Source: Saprospirales bacterium (lineage in GTDB: Bacteria; Bacteroidota; Bacteroidia; Chitinophagales; JADIYW01). From it: a stretch of 64,000 nt of DNA. The DNA lies in the NCBI GenBank assembly GCA_016711605.1, contig JADJSS010000045.1, forward strand, positions 370,696-434,695, read 5' to 3'. Positions 9,236 to 18,251 of this stretch are shown here, one piece after another; within the stretch, counting starts at the first letter, position 1, and each line of letters begins with the position of its first letter. The notes beneath the pieces are model-generated. The model was not told where the DNA came from. It ran no database searches and was given only the letters and a program-made list of their open reading frames with translations. Position numbers and translations under genes: made by a program.

Positions 9236-10279
9236 ATGGCAGTAATGAACTTTGGCGGAACAGAAGAAAACGTAGTAACACGTGACGAATTTCCGTTAGC
9301 AAAAGCAAAAGAAGTATTAGCAAACGAAACCATCGCAATTATTGGTTATGGTGTACAAGGACCTGGACAAGCATTAAACTTACGTGATAATGGTTTCAAC
9401 GTAATTATCGGTCAACGTAAACCATCTAAATCTTGGGACAAAGCAGAAAAAGATGGCTTTGTTGCTGGAACCACTTTATTTGAACCAGAAGCTGCGATGG
9501 AAAAAGCAACTATCATCATGTATTTGCTTTCTGATGCAGCACAAATTGAAATGTGGCCAACCGTAAAAAAACACTTAACTGCAGGAAAAGCATTATACTT
9601 TTCTCATGGTTTTGGTATCACGTATAAAGAACGCACAGGAATTATTCCACCAGCTGATGTAGATGTAATTTTAACAGCACCAAAAGGATCTGGAACATCA
9701 TTACGTCGTTTATTTTTAGAAGGAAAAGGATTGAATTCATCGTATGCTATTTTCCAAGATGCAACAGGCAGAGCGCACGACAGAACGATTGCATTAGGTA
9801 TTGGTATCGGTTCTGGTTATTTATTTGAAACAACTTTCCAAAAAGAAGTATATTCTGACTTAACTGGTGAACGTGGTGTGTTAATGGGTGCCTTAGCTGG
9901 AATTATGGAAGCACAATACAGTGTTTTACGCGAAAACGGTCACTCACCATCAGAAGCATTCAACGAAACAGTGGAGGAATTAACTGAATCATTAATCAAA
10001 TTAGTATCAGAAAATGGTATGGATTGGATGTATGGTAACTGTTCAACAACTGCGCAACGTGGTGCATTAGATTGGAAAGGACCATTCCGTGAAGCAGTTT
10101 TACCAGTATTTAAAGATTTATATGCAAAAGTGGCTGCTGGTGAAGAAGCACAACGTTCTATCGATACCAATTCTCAAACAGATTACAGAGAAAAATTAGA
10201 AGTAGAATTAGCTGAAATCAGAGATTCTGAAATGTGGCAAGCTGGTAAAGCAGTAAGAAGCTTGAGACCAGGAAAATAA
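9236..10279 (+). CDS. ilvC: Ketol-acid reductoisomerase, class I
   Basis: The enzyme isomerises and reduces acetolactate or acetohydroxybutyrate to dihydroxy acids with NADPH and Mg2+. The N-terminal Rossmann loop is GYGVQGPGQALNLRDNG near residue 38, with IGQRKPSKSW providing cofactor-phosphate contacts. The knotted helical domain carries metal ligands in LTGERGVLMGALAGIMEAQY and the later ETVEELTES segment. At 347 residues it is a class I (short) enzyme. It completes the cluster ilvB - ACT subunit - ilvC; ilvD and ilvE are not in the window. Confidence 0.96.
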   Translation: MAVMNFGGTEENVVTRDEFPLAKAKEVLANETIAIIGYGVQGPGQALNLRDNGFNVIIGQRKPSKSWDKAEKDGFVAGTTLFEPEAAMEKATIIMYLLSDAAQIEMWPTVKKHLTAGKALYFSHGFGITYKERTGIIPPADVDVILTAPKGSGTSLRRLFLEGKGLNSSYAIFQDATGRAHDRTIALGIGIGSGYLFETTFQKEVYSDLTGERGVLMGALAGIMEAQYSVLRENGHSPSEAFNETVEELTESLIKLVSENGMDWMYGNCSTTAQRGALDWKGPFREAVLPVFKDLYAKVAAGEEAQRSIDTNSQTDYREKLEVELAEIRDSEMWQAGKAVRSLRPGK

Positions 10280-10332
10280 AATTGAAATAAATATTATTGT
10301 TAGTTTACAAAGCAATATGTTTAAATTGTTTA

Positions 10333-10363
10333 AAAGATGCCATTGCTTTGCGATGGCATCTTT
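10333..10363 (+). terminator. Terminator after ilvC
   Basis: A perfect 11-bp stem (AAAGATGCCAT at 10333-10343 and ATGGCATCTTT at 10353-10363) has a 9-base loop, 54 bases after the ilvC stop. The T run is short, so efficiency is uncertain. Confidence 0.7.
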
Positions 10364-10405
10364 CATTGAAACTAAATTAGAAATACTATTGTTACTATAT
10401 TTATA

Positions 10406-10888
10406 ATGGAAATTACACTCACCACACCAGCAATTTTATTCTCAACAGTATCATTATTATATGTTGCTTACACAACGCGCTTCGTGGCAATCTCTAACCT
10501 AATACGAACCTTAAAAACACGCTTCGAATTAGATCACGAACAGCAAGTATTACAGCAAATTGCAAACTTACGTACTCGTGTGTTACTAATCAGAAACATG
10601 CAATTGGCTGGTATTATTTCCTTAATTCTTAGTTCAATTTCGATGGTTTTTATTTATATAGGAAATCAAAACGCAGGTTTCATCGTTTTTGGATTAAGCT
10701 TATTGTTTCTGATTTATTCAATGCTATTAGCTGCGCGCGAAATTTGGATTTCTGTTGAATCACTGAATATTGAACTCAATTCTATTCAGGAATTAAGTAA
10801 AGATAACATTGATGATGGCTTACTTATCACACACAATATCAAAAAGATAACTAAAAAAACAAAAGAAATATTTGATGATAGTCATTAG
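10406..10888 (+). CDS. DUF2721 family membrane protein
   Basis: The 160-residue protein starts with TTPAILFSTVSLLYVAYTTRFVAISNLIRTL, which is split here between a first membrane helix and a polar segment, the signature of DUF2721. Two more helices follow (LAGIISLILSSISMVFIYIG and GFIVFGLSLLFLIYSMLL), then a charged cytoplasmic tail. The family is common in Bacteroidota and Proteobacteria and has no established function. It stands alone, downstream of the ilvC terminator. Confidence 0.75.
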   Translation: MEITLTTPAILFSTVSLLYVAYTTRFVAISNLIRTLKTRFELDHEQQVLQQIANLRTRVLLIRNMQLAGIISLILSSISMVFIYIGNQNAGFIVFGLSLLFLIYSMLLAAREIWISVESLNIELNSIQELSKDNIDDGLLITHNIKKITKKTKEIFDDSH

Positions 10889-11001
10889 TTATTTGTCAAT
10901 GGTCAATAGCGGGGAAGGTTAATAGTCATTTGTCATTAGAAAATAGTTATTAGAAAATAGTCAATCACCAATGACTAATCTCTATTGTCCAATGACCAAA
11001 A
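10877..11001 (+). repeat. Short degenerate direct/inverted repeats (gtcatt / aatgac)
   Basis: The stretch contains repeated units such as ATAGTCATT, TTTGTCATTAG, AAAATAGTTATTAG and the inverse CCAATGAC/CCAATGACT. Units are 8-14 bases, irregularly spaced and on both strands. They can fold into hairpins and may end transcription of the DUF2721 gene. Nothing else is seen between 10889 and 11112. Confidence 0.6.
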
Positions 11002-11112
11002 TCCATCCACATTCGTTTATAATCAACTCTTTTCAGTTAAAATAAATATTTCAACTTTACGTTGGAATAATTTTTGATTAATTCCGTTATCATTCATAAT
11101 TAAACACACTTT

Positions 11113-14100
11113 ATGCGTAAGATATTTCTTATTATACTTATAACTTATAACGTTTCTCAATTAACATTTGCACAAACTACTTTCAAACAAATAGATATTC
11201 TCAAATCATACAAAGAAGCAGAAGAATTAGTGAATTTAGGTAAATATGCTATTGCACAACCTTTTCTTACTGATTTCATCCAAAAATATGATAACAAAAC
11301 CTTAGATAAATCGAATCTCATTTATGCAGATGCGATTTATTACAAAGCAGTTTGCGAAAAAGAAACTGGTTCACCAGAAGCTGAAAGAGATTTAATCTTT
11401 TTTGCAGAAAATTTTAAAGGACATCCGAAAACTAATGGCGCTTATTTTCATTTAGGTGATTTAGCATACATTGCAAACAACTATAAAGATGCATTAGAAT
11501 GGTTTGATAAAGTAGATGAAGATGCATTAACTGGAAAAGATGTAACAGAGTTTCAGTTCAAACGTGCATTTGCAAATTTCGCTTTAAAAAAATTCCAGCA
11601 AGCAAGAATGTATTTTAATCAAATTGCTTCTAAAAAAAATCATCCATATAACGAAGAAGGTTACTATTATTCTGGACTTTCCAGTTATTATTTAAAAGAT
11701 TACAATGGTGCTTATAAAAGCTTTCAACCTTTAGAAACATCCAAAAAATATGGCAAAATAGTTCCGTATTATTTAACATCCATTAAATTCATCAACAAAG
11801 ATTATAAAGGTGTTATTGCTTATGCAGTTCCAAAATTAAAAGAAGGCGTTTCGTATATCAATGAAATGAAACATTTAATCGGAAACTCTTATTATGAATT
11901 AAAAGATTACGATAATGCTTTATCGTATTTAGAAGATTATGTACAAAATGCATCTAAAGTAACACCAGAAGATTACTACACTTGGTTATGTGCAAGCACA
12001 AAAAGGACAATGCGATAAAGCTATCAATAATTTAGTACAATTGTCACCGTTAGAAACTGCACTTGGACAAAATGCTATGTTTTTATTAGGACAATGCTAT
12101 GAGAAAACTGGTAAGAAAAACGATGCTCGTACTGCATTTTTACAAGCAGCACGAATGAATTTCGATAAAGCAATTCAAGAAGAAGCTTGGTTTCAATATG
12201 CAAAATTATCGTATGAATTAGGACAAACCAATGATGCTTTGGTTTCTTTGAAAAACTTTATTACAGCATATCCAAATTCAAAATATACATTAGAAGCAAA
12301 CGAACTATTAGCTGATTTATTCTTGATGACACGCAACTACGAAGAAGCTATGTCTATCATCGATAATTTGCCAACAAAATCAGAAAAACTAAAAGAAGCA
12401 TATCAAAAAATGGCTTACTATCGTGCAGTTGAAAATTACAATGATTATAAGTTTGAAAATGCTGAAACATTTTTTGATAAATCATTAAAATATACCAATT
12501 CAAAAAGTTTTGAAGCATTGGCCTATTACTGGAAAGCAGACATGGCAACGCAACGTGGCGAATATGACAAATCGATTGGTATTTTAAATAAGTTTTTTCC
12601 TTTAGCTGCAAACATTCAAAAAGAACATTCAGATAAAGTGGACATTGGCACTGGAAATTATTTACAAGGTTATAATTTCTACAGAAAAAAAGATTACGGA
12701 AATGCTGATGCATATTTCTTAAAAGCAGTTCAAACCTTAAAAAATGCAACAAATATCACGCAAAAACAAAACATTTATCCAGATGCTGTGATTCGTTTGG
12801 CTGATTGTTATTTCATGCAAAAACAATATAAATCTTCAGCGCAATACTACGATGAAATCATCAAAACAAACGCGCAAGGTGCTGATTATGCATTGTACCA
12901 AAAATCAATTATTGATGGTTTAGGTGGAAATGTTCAAAATAAAATTATTGGTATGAAAGCATTGGTGGCGCGCTTTCCAAACTCAGCTTTTGTAGATGAT
13001 GCCATCATTCAGACTGGTAATGCTTTCTTGTCTTTAGATAAAGATGAAGATGCGATTACAACGTTTAAATCGTTGCTGACAACCAAACCAAATTCCGATC
13101 AAATTCCAGATGCGTATTTGAAATTAGGTTTGATTTATACGAGTCAAAGTAAATATGATGATGCACTAAGTTGGTATCAAAAAGTAGTGAAACAATATCC
13201 TGCAACACCTGCATCTAACGAAGCGATGCTAGCGATAAAAGATATTTATATTGCTAAAGGCGATCCAAACGGTTACATCACGTTTGCCAATCAAAATCCA
13301 GGTTCAAAAGTTACCGTGTCTGAGCAAGATTCTATTATCTATTTAGCTGCGGAAAATCAATTTTTTAAAGGAAATATTGATAATGCTTTAAGTGGTTTTA
13401 ATAATTACACAACTCAATTTCCAAACGGATTTTTTGCTTTGCCTGCTAACTTTTACAAATCAGAATGTTTGTTCACCAAACAAGATTTTTCAGCAGCATT
13501 AAAAGGATATGATTTTGTTGTCAGTCAATCTCAAAATAGATTTACTGAACGTTCAGTGGCAAGAGCTGCAAACATTAATTATTTCGACGTGAAAAATTAT
13601 CAGCGTTCGTATGATTTATACATCAAACTACAAACAATTGCTACGTTAGATGAAAACAAACGCGAGACACAAATAGGATTGATGCGTACATCATTCTTCT
13701 TGAAAAAATACCAAGAATGTTTGGATAATATTGTGAAAGTAGCTGCATTGCCAAATCTTCCAGAATTTTATAAAGCAGAAATGGCTTACTATAAAGGTAT
13801 GAGTTTATTTAATCTGAATAATAAAGACGACAAAGCACAAAAAGAATTGGAATATGTTGTGAAAAATGCCAACAATGAACAGGCAGCTGAATCGAAATAT
13901 ACGATTGCAAAAATCAACTATTTAAAAGGAAATAAAAAACAAGCTGAAAAAGATTGCGATGATTATTTAGATAAATTTCCTTCTTATGAATATTATTTAG
14001 GTAAGACATTTATTTTGTTGAGTGATATTTATACAGACGATAAAAAATTATTACAGGCAAAAGCAACACTGCAAACGATGTTAGATAATTATTCGCAAGA

Positions 14101-14221
14101 AGACGAAGTAAAAGCAGAAGCAAAACAAAAATTAGATGCCATTATTCAGAAAGAATTAGATGGTGGAAAATTAAAATTACAAGACAACGGAACTCAAATG
14201 AATTTTGAAAACGGCAAATAG
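11113..14221 (+). CDS. Large exported tetratricopeptide-repeat protein, one frameshift
   Basis: A signal peptide ends near TFAQ (residue 21). Almost the whole of the roughly 1035-residue repaired protein is TPR-type helix pairs, for example AYFHLGDLAYIANNYKDAL, GYYYSGLSSYYLKDYNGAY and AYLKLGLIYTSQSKYDDAL. The frame shifts by one near 11976-11990: reading in the new frame gives LGYVQAQKGQCDKAINNL, a clean TPR continuation. TPR arrays hold protein complexes together; this one is probably periplasmic. The next gene encodes an outer-membrane beta-barrel, an arrangement I recall from other Bacteroidota, so the two may form one envelope complex. The C-terminus has BamD-like spacing of repeats but no lipoprotein Cys. 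Confidence 0.8.
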
Positions 14222-14311
14222 AACAATGAATTTGCAGATTATTATGATTTATACGATTAATCTTTGCGTTTAAAAAACGGTAACAAAATTTTAAAATACA
14301 AAATAAAAAAA

Positions 14312-16009
14312 ATGAAAAATATAATTTTCAAATTATTGATAACTTTTAACTTTTCACTGATAACGTATAACGTTTCTATTGCTCAGACAAAAGCAGATAC
14401 TTTACCAACTTTAGATGAAGTAGATATCATAAAAGCATACGAACCAATATTAATATCATCCAATAAAGTACCGTTTTCGCCGAGTTTGCCAGATATTGCA
14501 AAAGCAAAACCAGATCCACAAACGTATTCTTATAATGATGTAAAAGGAAAAATTGCCTATCAACCTGAAGACATTAGACCCATTCGCGTTGGACAAAAAA
14601 AAGCAGAAAAGAATCAGTTTATTTATGCAAAAATTGGATTCGGTTATCCGTTGGCTGCGTTGGCAAAAATCATTATCACCAATCCAATTCAAACAAAATA
14701 CAAAGCTGGTTTAGACGCAGATTTTTTATTTTCTAAAAACAATAAACCAAAATTCCAACAGTTCACTGATTTAAAAATTAAAGGTTTTGGTGAAGCATAC
14801 ATCAAAAAAATGGCTGCAGTAGGTGGTGAGTTGTATTATCAACTTGGTCAGTATAATTATTATGGTTATTCAGATGTTATTTTAAACCGCGATTCACTGA
14901 AAACAAATTTCAATCGCTTTGGCGGAAAAGTAAATATTCGCAACATCAATGATGCTGATTACATGTACAAACTTGATGTTGATTTTGCATCAGTAATCAA
15001 TAAAAATGTATATCACAAACCAAAAGAATTAACGATTGCTGTCAACGCTGAATTTAATTATAATTTCAAGAAAAATTATTGGGCTGGCGCGAAGTTAAAT
15101 GTAACCAACGTTTCTTACAATGATAATTATAAAGACACTATTAATACTGCACTCAACAAGCAAAATCATTTATCGTTAAACGTTACACCGTACTTTCAAA
15201 TAAAGTATAAAATTTGGAAATTAATGCTCGGACCCAACATCGTAATCACGAATAGAAACGTTTATATTTTACCAGAATTTCACAACGTGTTAAGCATTTA
15301 CAAAGATTATTTTGTGATGTATAATGAATGGACAAACCAAGTGAAAATAAATAGTTTGAATAATTTATCTATTGAAAATCCATTTGTAAATACAAGAAAT
15401 TACACAAATTCATTAGATGAGAAACGCACATTCATTGGTTTGCGTGGTAGCGTAAAAGGTTTTGGGTATGATGTCAACTTTAGTCAATTAGTGTCGCATT
15501 CAAACTCGCAATTCGTTACCAATTATGATTCTACAACATTAGTAAACGAACCTATGTTTGATGTACACACCATTTATAAATTAAAAGCATGGAATCCACA
15601 CATTACCTTATCTTATAATAAAGGCAGCCAGTTTGGAGCCAAAGTATGGTTCGATTATTTTGTGTATAATAAAAATACTGCAGTTGAATTATCATACATT
15701 CCAAGTTTCAAAGCTGGTTTTTCTGCATTTTATAATTGGAAAGATAAATTGTTAGTGAATATAGATATTGAAGGTAGAAGCAAAGTTAATGCAGTGCAAA
15801 ATCAAACTGGTGCTGTGATACCGTTTGTTCGTTCTGTGGTTCCAATTAAAGGTTTAATCGATATAAATTTATCTGCTAATTATTTTATTACCAAAAACAT
15901 CGGTGTATTTGTTGATGTAAATAATGTTGCATTTCAAAAATGGCAACGCTATTACAACTATCCAACGTATCAGTTCCAGGTAATTGCTGGTGCTAAATTG
16001 TCGTTTTAA
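14312..16009 (+). CDS. Outer-membrane beta-barrel protein paired with the TPR protein
   Basis: ATG 14312 gives a signal peptide ending at SIAQ; an upstream TTG in frame would spoil it. The mature start (LPTLDEVDIIKAYEPILI) resembles a short plug-like region. From about residue 120 on, alternating hydrophobic/polar strands with aromatic girdles dominate (FIYAKIGFGYPL, AGAKLNVTNVSYND, KAGFSAFYNWKDK), ending in a terminal Phe (QVIAGAKLSF), the classic barrel end signal. Homologues are often labelled TonB-dependent receptor, but no carboxypeptidase-like or full plug domain is visible and at about 565 residues it is short for one. It probably works with the upstream TPR protein. Confidence 0.72.
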   Translation: MKNIIFKLLITFNFSLITYNVSIAQTKADTLPTLDEVDIIKAYEPILISSNKVPFSPSLPDIAKAKPDPQTYSYNDVKGKIAYQPEDIRPIRVGQKKAEKNQFIYAKIGFGYPLAALAKIIITNPIQTKYKAGLDADFLFSKNNKPKFQQFTDLKIKGFGEAYIKKMAAVGGELYYQLGQYNYYGYSDVILNRDSLKTNFNRFGGKVNIRNINDADYMYKLDVDFASVINKNVYHKPKELTIAVNAEFNYNFKKNYWAGAKLNVTNVSYNDNYKDTINTALNKQNHLSLNVTPYFQIKYKIWKLMLGPNIVITNRNVYILPEFHNVLSIYKDYFVMYNEWTNQVKINSLNNLSIENPFVNTRNYTNSLDEKRTFIGLRGSVKGFGYDVNFSQLVSHSNSQFVTNYDSTTLVNEPMFDVHTIYKLKAWNPHITLSYNKGSQFGAKVWFDYFVYNKNTAVELSYIPSFKAGFSAFYNWKDKLLVNIDIEGRSKVNAVQNQTGAVIPFVRSVVPIKGLIDINLSANYFITKNIGVFVDVNNVAFQKWQRYYNYPTYQFQVIAGAKLSF

Positions 16010-16033
16010 AAATTTCAACTTTAATAAAAATAT

Positions 16034-16096
16034 CACAGAGTTACACAGAGAAAACACAGAGTTGATTTTTTTAATATAGATTTTATAAACTCTGTG
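16034..16096 (+). repeat. CACAGAG microrepeat with hairpin
   Basis: CACAGAG occurs three times (16034, 16044 and 16055) and returns inverted as AACTCTGTG at 16088-16096, pairing with CACAGAGTT at 16055-16063. A T-rich loop lies between. It probably works as a weak terminator of the barrel gene. Confidence 0.55.
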
Positions 16097-16109
16097 AAAA
16101 CTCAGTGCA

Positions 16110-16136
16110 AGCCATGGTTCGTGTCTCACGAACCAT
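16110..16136. repeat. Palindromic repeat, copy 1 (GGTTCGTG ... CACGAACC)
   Basis: A perfect 10-bp inverted repeat, ATGGTTCGTG and CACGAACCAT, surrounds TCT. The 26 bases 16110-16135 recur exactly on the opposite strand at 53043-53068, so this is an interspersed repeat and not just a hairpin. Confidence 0.8.
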
Positions 16137-16154
16137 AACACTACAACCAAAACT

Positions 16155-16574
16155 ATGGAACGCGTTCAAATAAACATACCAGAAAAAATACTTTATCAAC
16201 AGCACTTTAAAATAGTTGAAGCAGACATTAACGACGTAAACCACATGGGAAACGAGCGTGTGCTGGTCTTCGTCAATTCAATCAAAGAAGGATTTTTTCG
16301 TGAACTAAAATTAACTGCAAATGCACCAACTGAAGGTATCATCTTTGCCAATCATTCCATCAATTACAAAAACGAAGGGTTCTTAGGCGATGAAATAGTT
16401 TGTCACGTTGGCGTCAACAACATCACAGAATGTAGTTTTGACTTAATTTCACATTTCATAAAAAGTAATTCTACTACATTAGCAATCGTAAGAACAGGTA
16501 TTGTCTATTACGATTATGAAAAACGAAAAATCAAACCACTACCACAAAGTTTTATTACTGCTTTTACTAAGTAA
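16155..16574 (+). CDS. Acyl-CoA thioesterase, hotdog fold
   Basis: The 139-residue protein has the 4HBT-type hotdog pattern. The segment EADINDVNHMGNERVLVFVNSI near residues 23-44 is the usual active-site start, here with His-Met-Gly-Asn instead of the common His-Val-Asn. It continues with a long helix (EGFFREL) and a strand ending in SINYKNEGFLGDEI. Such enzymes hydrolyse acyl-CoA thioesters in the cytoplasm; the acyl group is not predictable. Its last 59 bases overlap the start of the following gene in another frame, so the two are probably co-transcribed. Confidence 0.75.
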   Translation: MERVQINIPEKILYQQHFKIVEADINDVNHMGNERVLVFVNSIKEGFFRELKLTANAPTEGIIFANHSINYKNEGFLGDEIVCHVGVNNITECSFDLISHFIKSNSTTLAIVRTGIVYYDYEKRKIKPLPQSFITAFTK

Positions 16575-17220
16575 TTTTTTTCTATCGATTGCATGTAAAC
16601 AATCAACTAAAAATCTACGTCAAGACATTGCAAACGAAGTGAAGCAATCTTCAAAAGATACTATATCAATTGCCATTCAACCATTAACTTTTTCGGATAC
16701 TTCTACACTAAATTGGATAAAACAAAACATCGAAAATTATTATCATTTTAACGTAAGTATTTTACCTGAAATAGCAATTCCTAAACATGCTTTTTATAAA
16801 CCAAGAAACCGTTATCGTGCAGATACAATCATTCGATTTTTAAAAAATTATAAACCAAATCAGTTTCAATATATTGTTGGATTTACGGACAAAGACATTT
16901 CAACTACAAAAGAAAAGTTTCCTGATTTTGGAATTATGGGTTTAGGTTTCGTGCCTGGTCCAAGTTGCGTAGTTTCAACTTTTCGTTTAAAAACAACGGA
17001 TAAAAAACTATTAAAAGAAAGAATTGCAAAAGTCGTACTTCATGAAATTGGTCATAATTTGGGTTTGCCACATTGTAAGAATCATTGTTTCATGCATGCA
17101 GCTGATGCGAGTATCAAGCAAGTAGATTCCGAACCATTAGATATGTGCGATGATTGTAAGATGCGTTTAAAAAAAAGAAATGGTATTTTAAATGAAATAC
17201 TTTATAAAATGAAAAAGTAA
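16516..17220 (+). CDS. Archaemetzincin-like zinc metalloprotease, lipoprotein
   Basis: The motif HEIGHNLGLPHCKNHCFM followed after 17 residues by CDDC matches the archaemetzincin signature (HExxHxxGxxHC, Cys-x-Met, x17, CxxC), except that three rather than four residues separate the first two cysteines. The three His bind catalytic zinc with Glu as base; the four Cys build the second zinc site. I chose ATG 16516, which gives a basic N-terminus, a Leu-rich helix and a lipobox (LSIAC, Cys27). Family members I know of are mostly cytosolic aminopeptidase-like proteins of archaea and animals; a lipid-anchored form is unusual. It overlaps the thioesterase gene by 59 bases. Confidence 0.8.
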   Translation: MKNEKSNHYHKVLLLLLLSNFFLSIACKQSTKNLRQDIANEVKQSSKDTISIAIQPLTFSDTSTLNWIKQNIENYYHFNVSILPEIAIPKHAFYKPRNRYRADTIIRFLKNYKPNQFQYIVGFTDKDISTTKEKFPDFGIMGLGFVPGPSCVVSTFRLKTTDKKLLKERIAKVVLHEIGHNLGLPHCKNHCFMHAADASIKQVDSEPLDMCDDCKMRLKKRNGILNEILYKMKK

Positions 17221-17266
17221 ACTGACAAGATGATTGCTTAAAAACTTTTTAACGTATCTTCATTAT

Positions 17267-18058
17267 ATGAAGTATAAAATTTTTAGTGAATTAACTTATG
17301 AAGTAATTGAACCAACTACTTATATATTCAATATTCAAGTTGCAAAAACACTGAATCAAATAATTGTAAATGAGTCTATTTCCATTTCACCAGATTTAAA
17401 ATTTGAAGAATTTTCTTTAACAAATTCAGAAAACAGATTTCTAAAATTACAAATCAACTACGGCACGTTTACGATTTCATATAATGCAATCGTAGAAGTT
17501 GTAGAAAAACCAATCAACCAAGATTTATTTGAATTTGATACTTCAATCATTGAATTAGATAATGACGTTTTACCGTTTATATCATCAAGAAGACATTGCG
17601 AATCGGATAAATTATTGCATTTTGCAAAAAAAGAATTTGGACAGTTACCAAATGTTTATTCAAAAGTAAAAGCTATAAATGATTGGGTTTTTAATTCTAT
17701 AGAATACATTTCAGATTCAACAAATTCAAGCACTTCAGCTTGCGATACATTAATAAGCAGATTTGGTGTTTGCAAAGATTTTGCACATTTATGTATTGCA
17801 TTTTGTCGAGCGCTAGATATTCCAGCGCGTTATTTTACTGGATATGCAGCCAATTTAATTCCACCTGATATTCATGCATGTTTTGAAGCATATATTTGCG
17901 GTCAATGGATAATTTTTGATCCAACAAAATTAACAAACACAAAGAATCTGGTTAAAATAGCTAATGGAAAAGATGCATCTGAAGTAGCTGTTGCGTCTTA
18001 TCATGGAAATACCATTTGCACAAAAATGATTGTGCAATGCGAAGAAATTATTGTTTAG
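17267..18058 (+). CDS. Transglutaminase-like cysteine protease-fold protein
   Basis: The 263-residue protein starts at ATG 17267, because the 11 codons upstream look non-coding. The N-terminal half is a beta-rich domain as in many bacterial transglutaminase-like proteins. The catalytic triad is visible as Cys in RFGVCKDFAHL, His in DIHACFEAYI and Asp in IIFDPTKL. Bacterial members act as proteases, amidases or isopeptide-forming enzymes. No signal peptide is seen, so it is probably cytoplasmic. It follows the archaemetzincin gene after 46 bases on the same strand. Confidence 0.85.
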   Translation: MKYKIFSELTYEVIEPTTYIFNIQVAKTLNQIIVNESISISPDLKFEEFSLTNSENRFLKLQINYGTFTISYNAIVEVVEKPINQDLFEFDTSIIELDNDVLPFISSRRHCESDKLLHFAKKEFGQLPNVYSKVKAINDWVFNSIEYISDSTNSSTSACDTLISRFGVCKDFAHLCIAFCRALDIPARYFTGYAANLIPPDIHACFEAYICGQWIIFDPTKLTNTKNLVKIANGKDASEVAVASYHGNTICTKMIVQCEEIIV

Positions 18059-18251
18059 GTATTTAAAATTATTTATTCTTCCTTAAATCACAAAAACCAA
18101 TCTTTTGTTCCTTTTTGTGATTCGAATTTTCTCTTTTGCATTCGTTTTATTAAACAATAACTGTCTATAATTTATCAATCTTTTAACGTATTGCTATCCA
18201 ACTAAAAACAACATTATTCTATCTTTATATCAAATTCAAAGTAAAAATTAT

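Noticed and set aside
10877..11001. gtcatt/aatgac repeats considered as CRISPR or an integration site
   Set aside because: Units are short, irregular and on both strands, with no conserved repeat length and no cas or integrase genes nearby.
12357..12752. Minus-strand open frame of 131 codons within the TPR gene
   Set aside because: It is antisense to clear TPR repeats, rich in Leu, Phe and His as expected for reverse frames, and has no promoter or homology that I can see.
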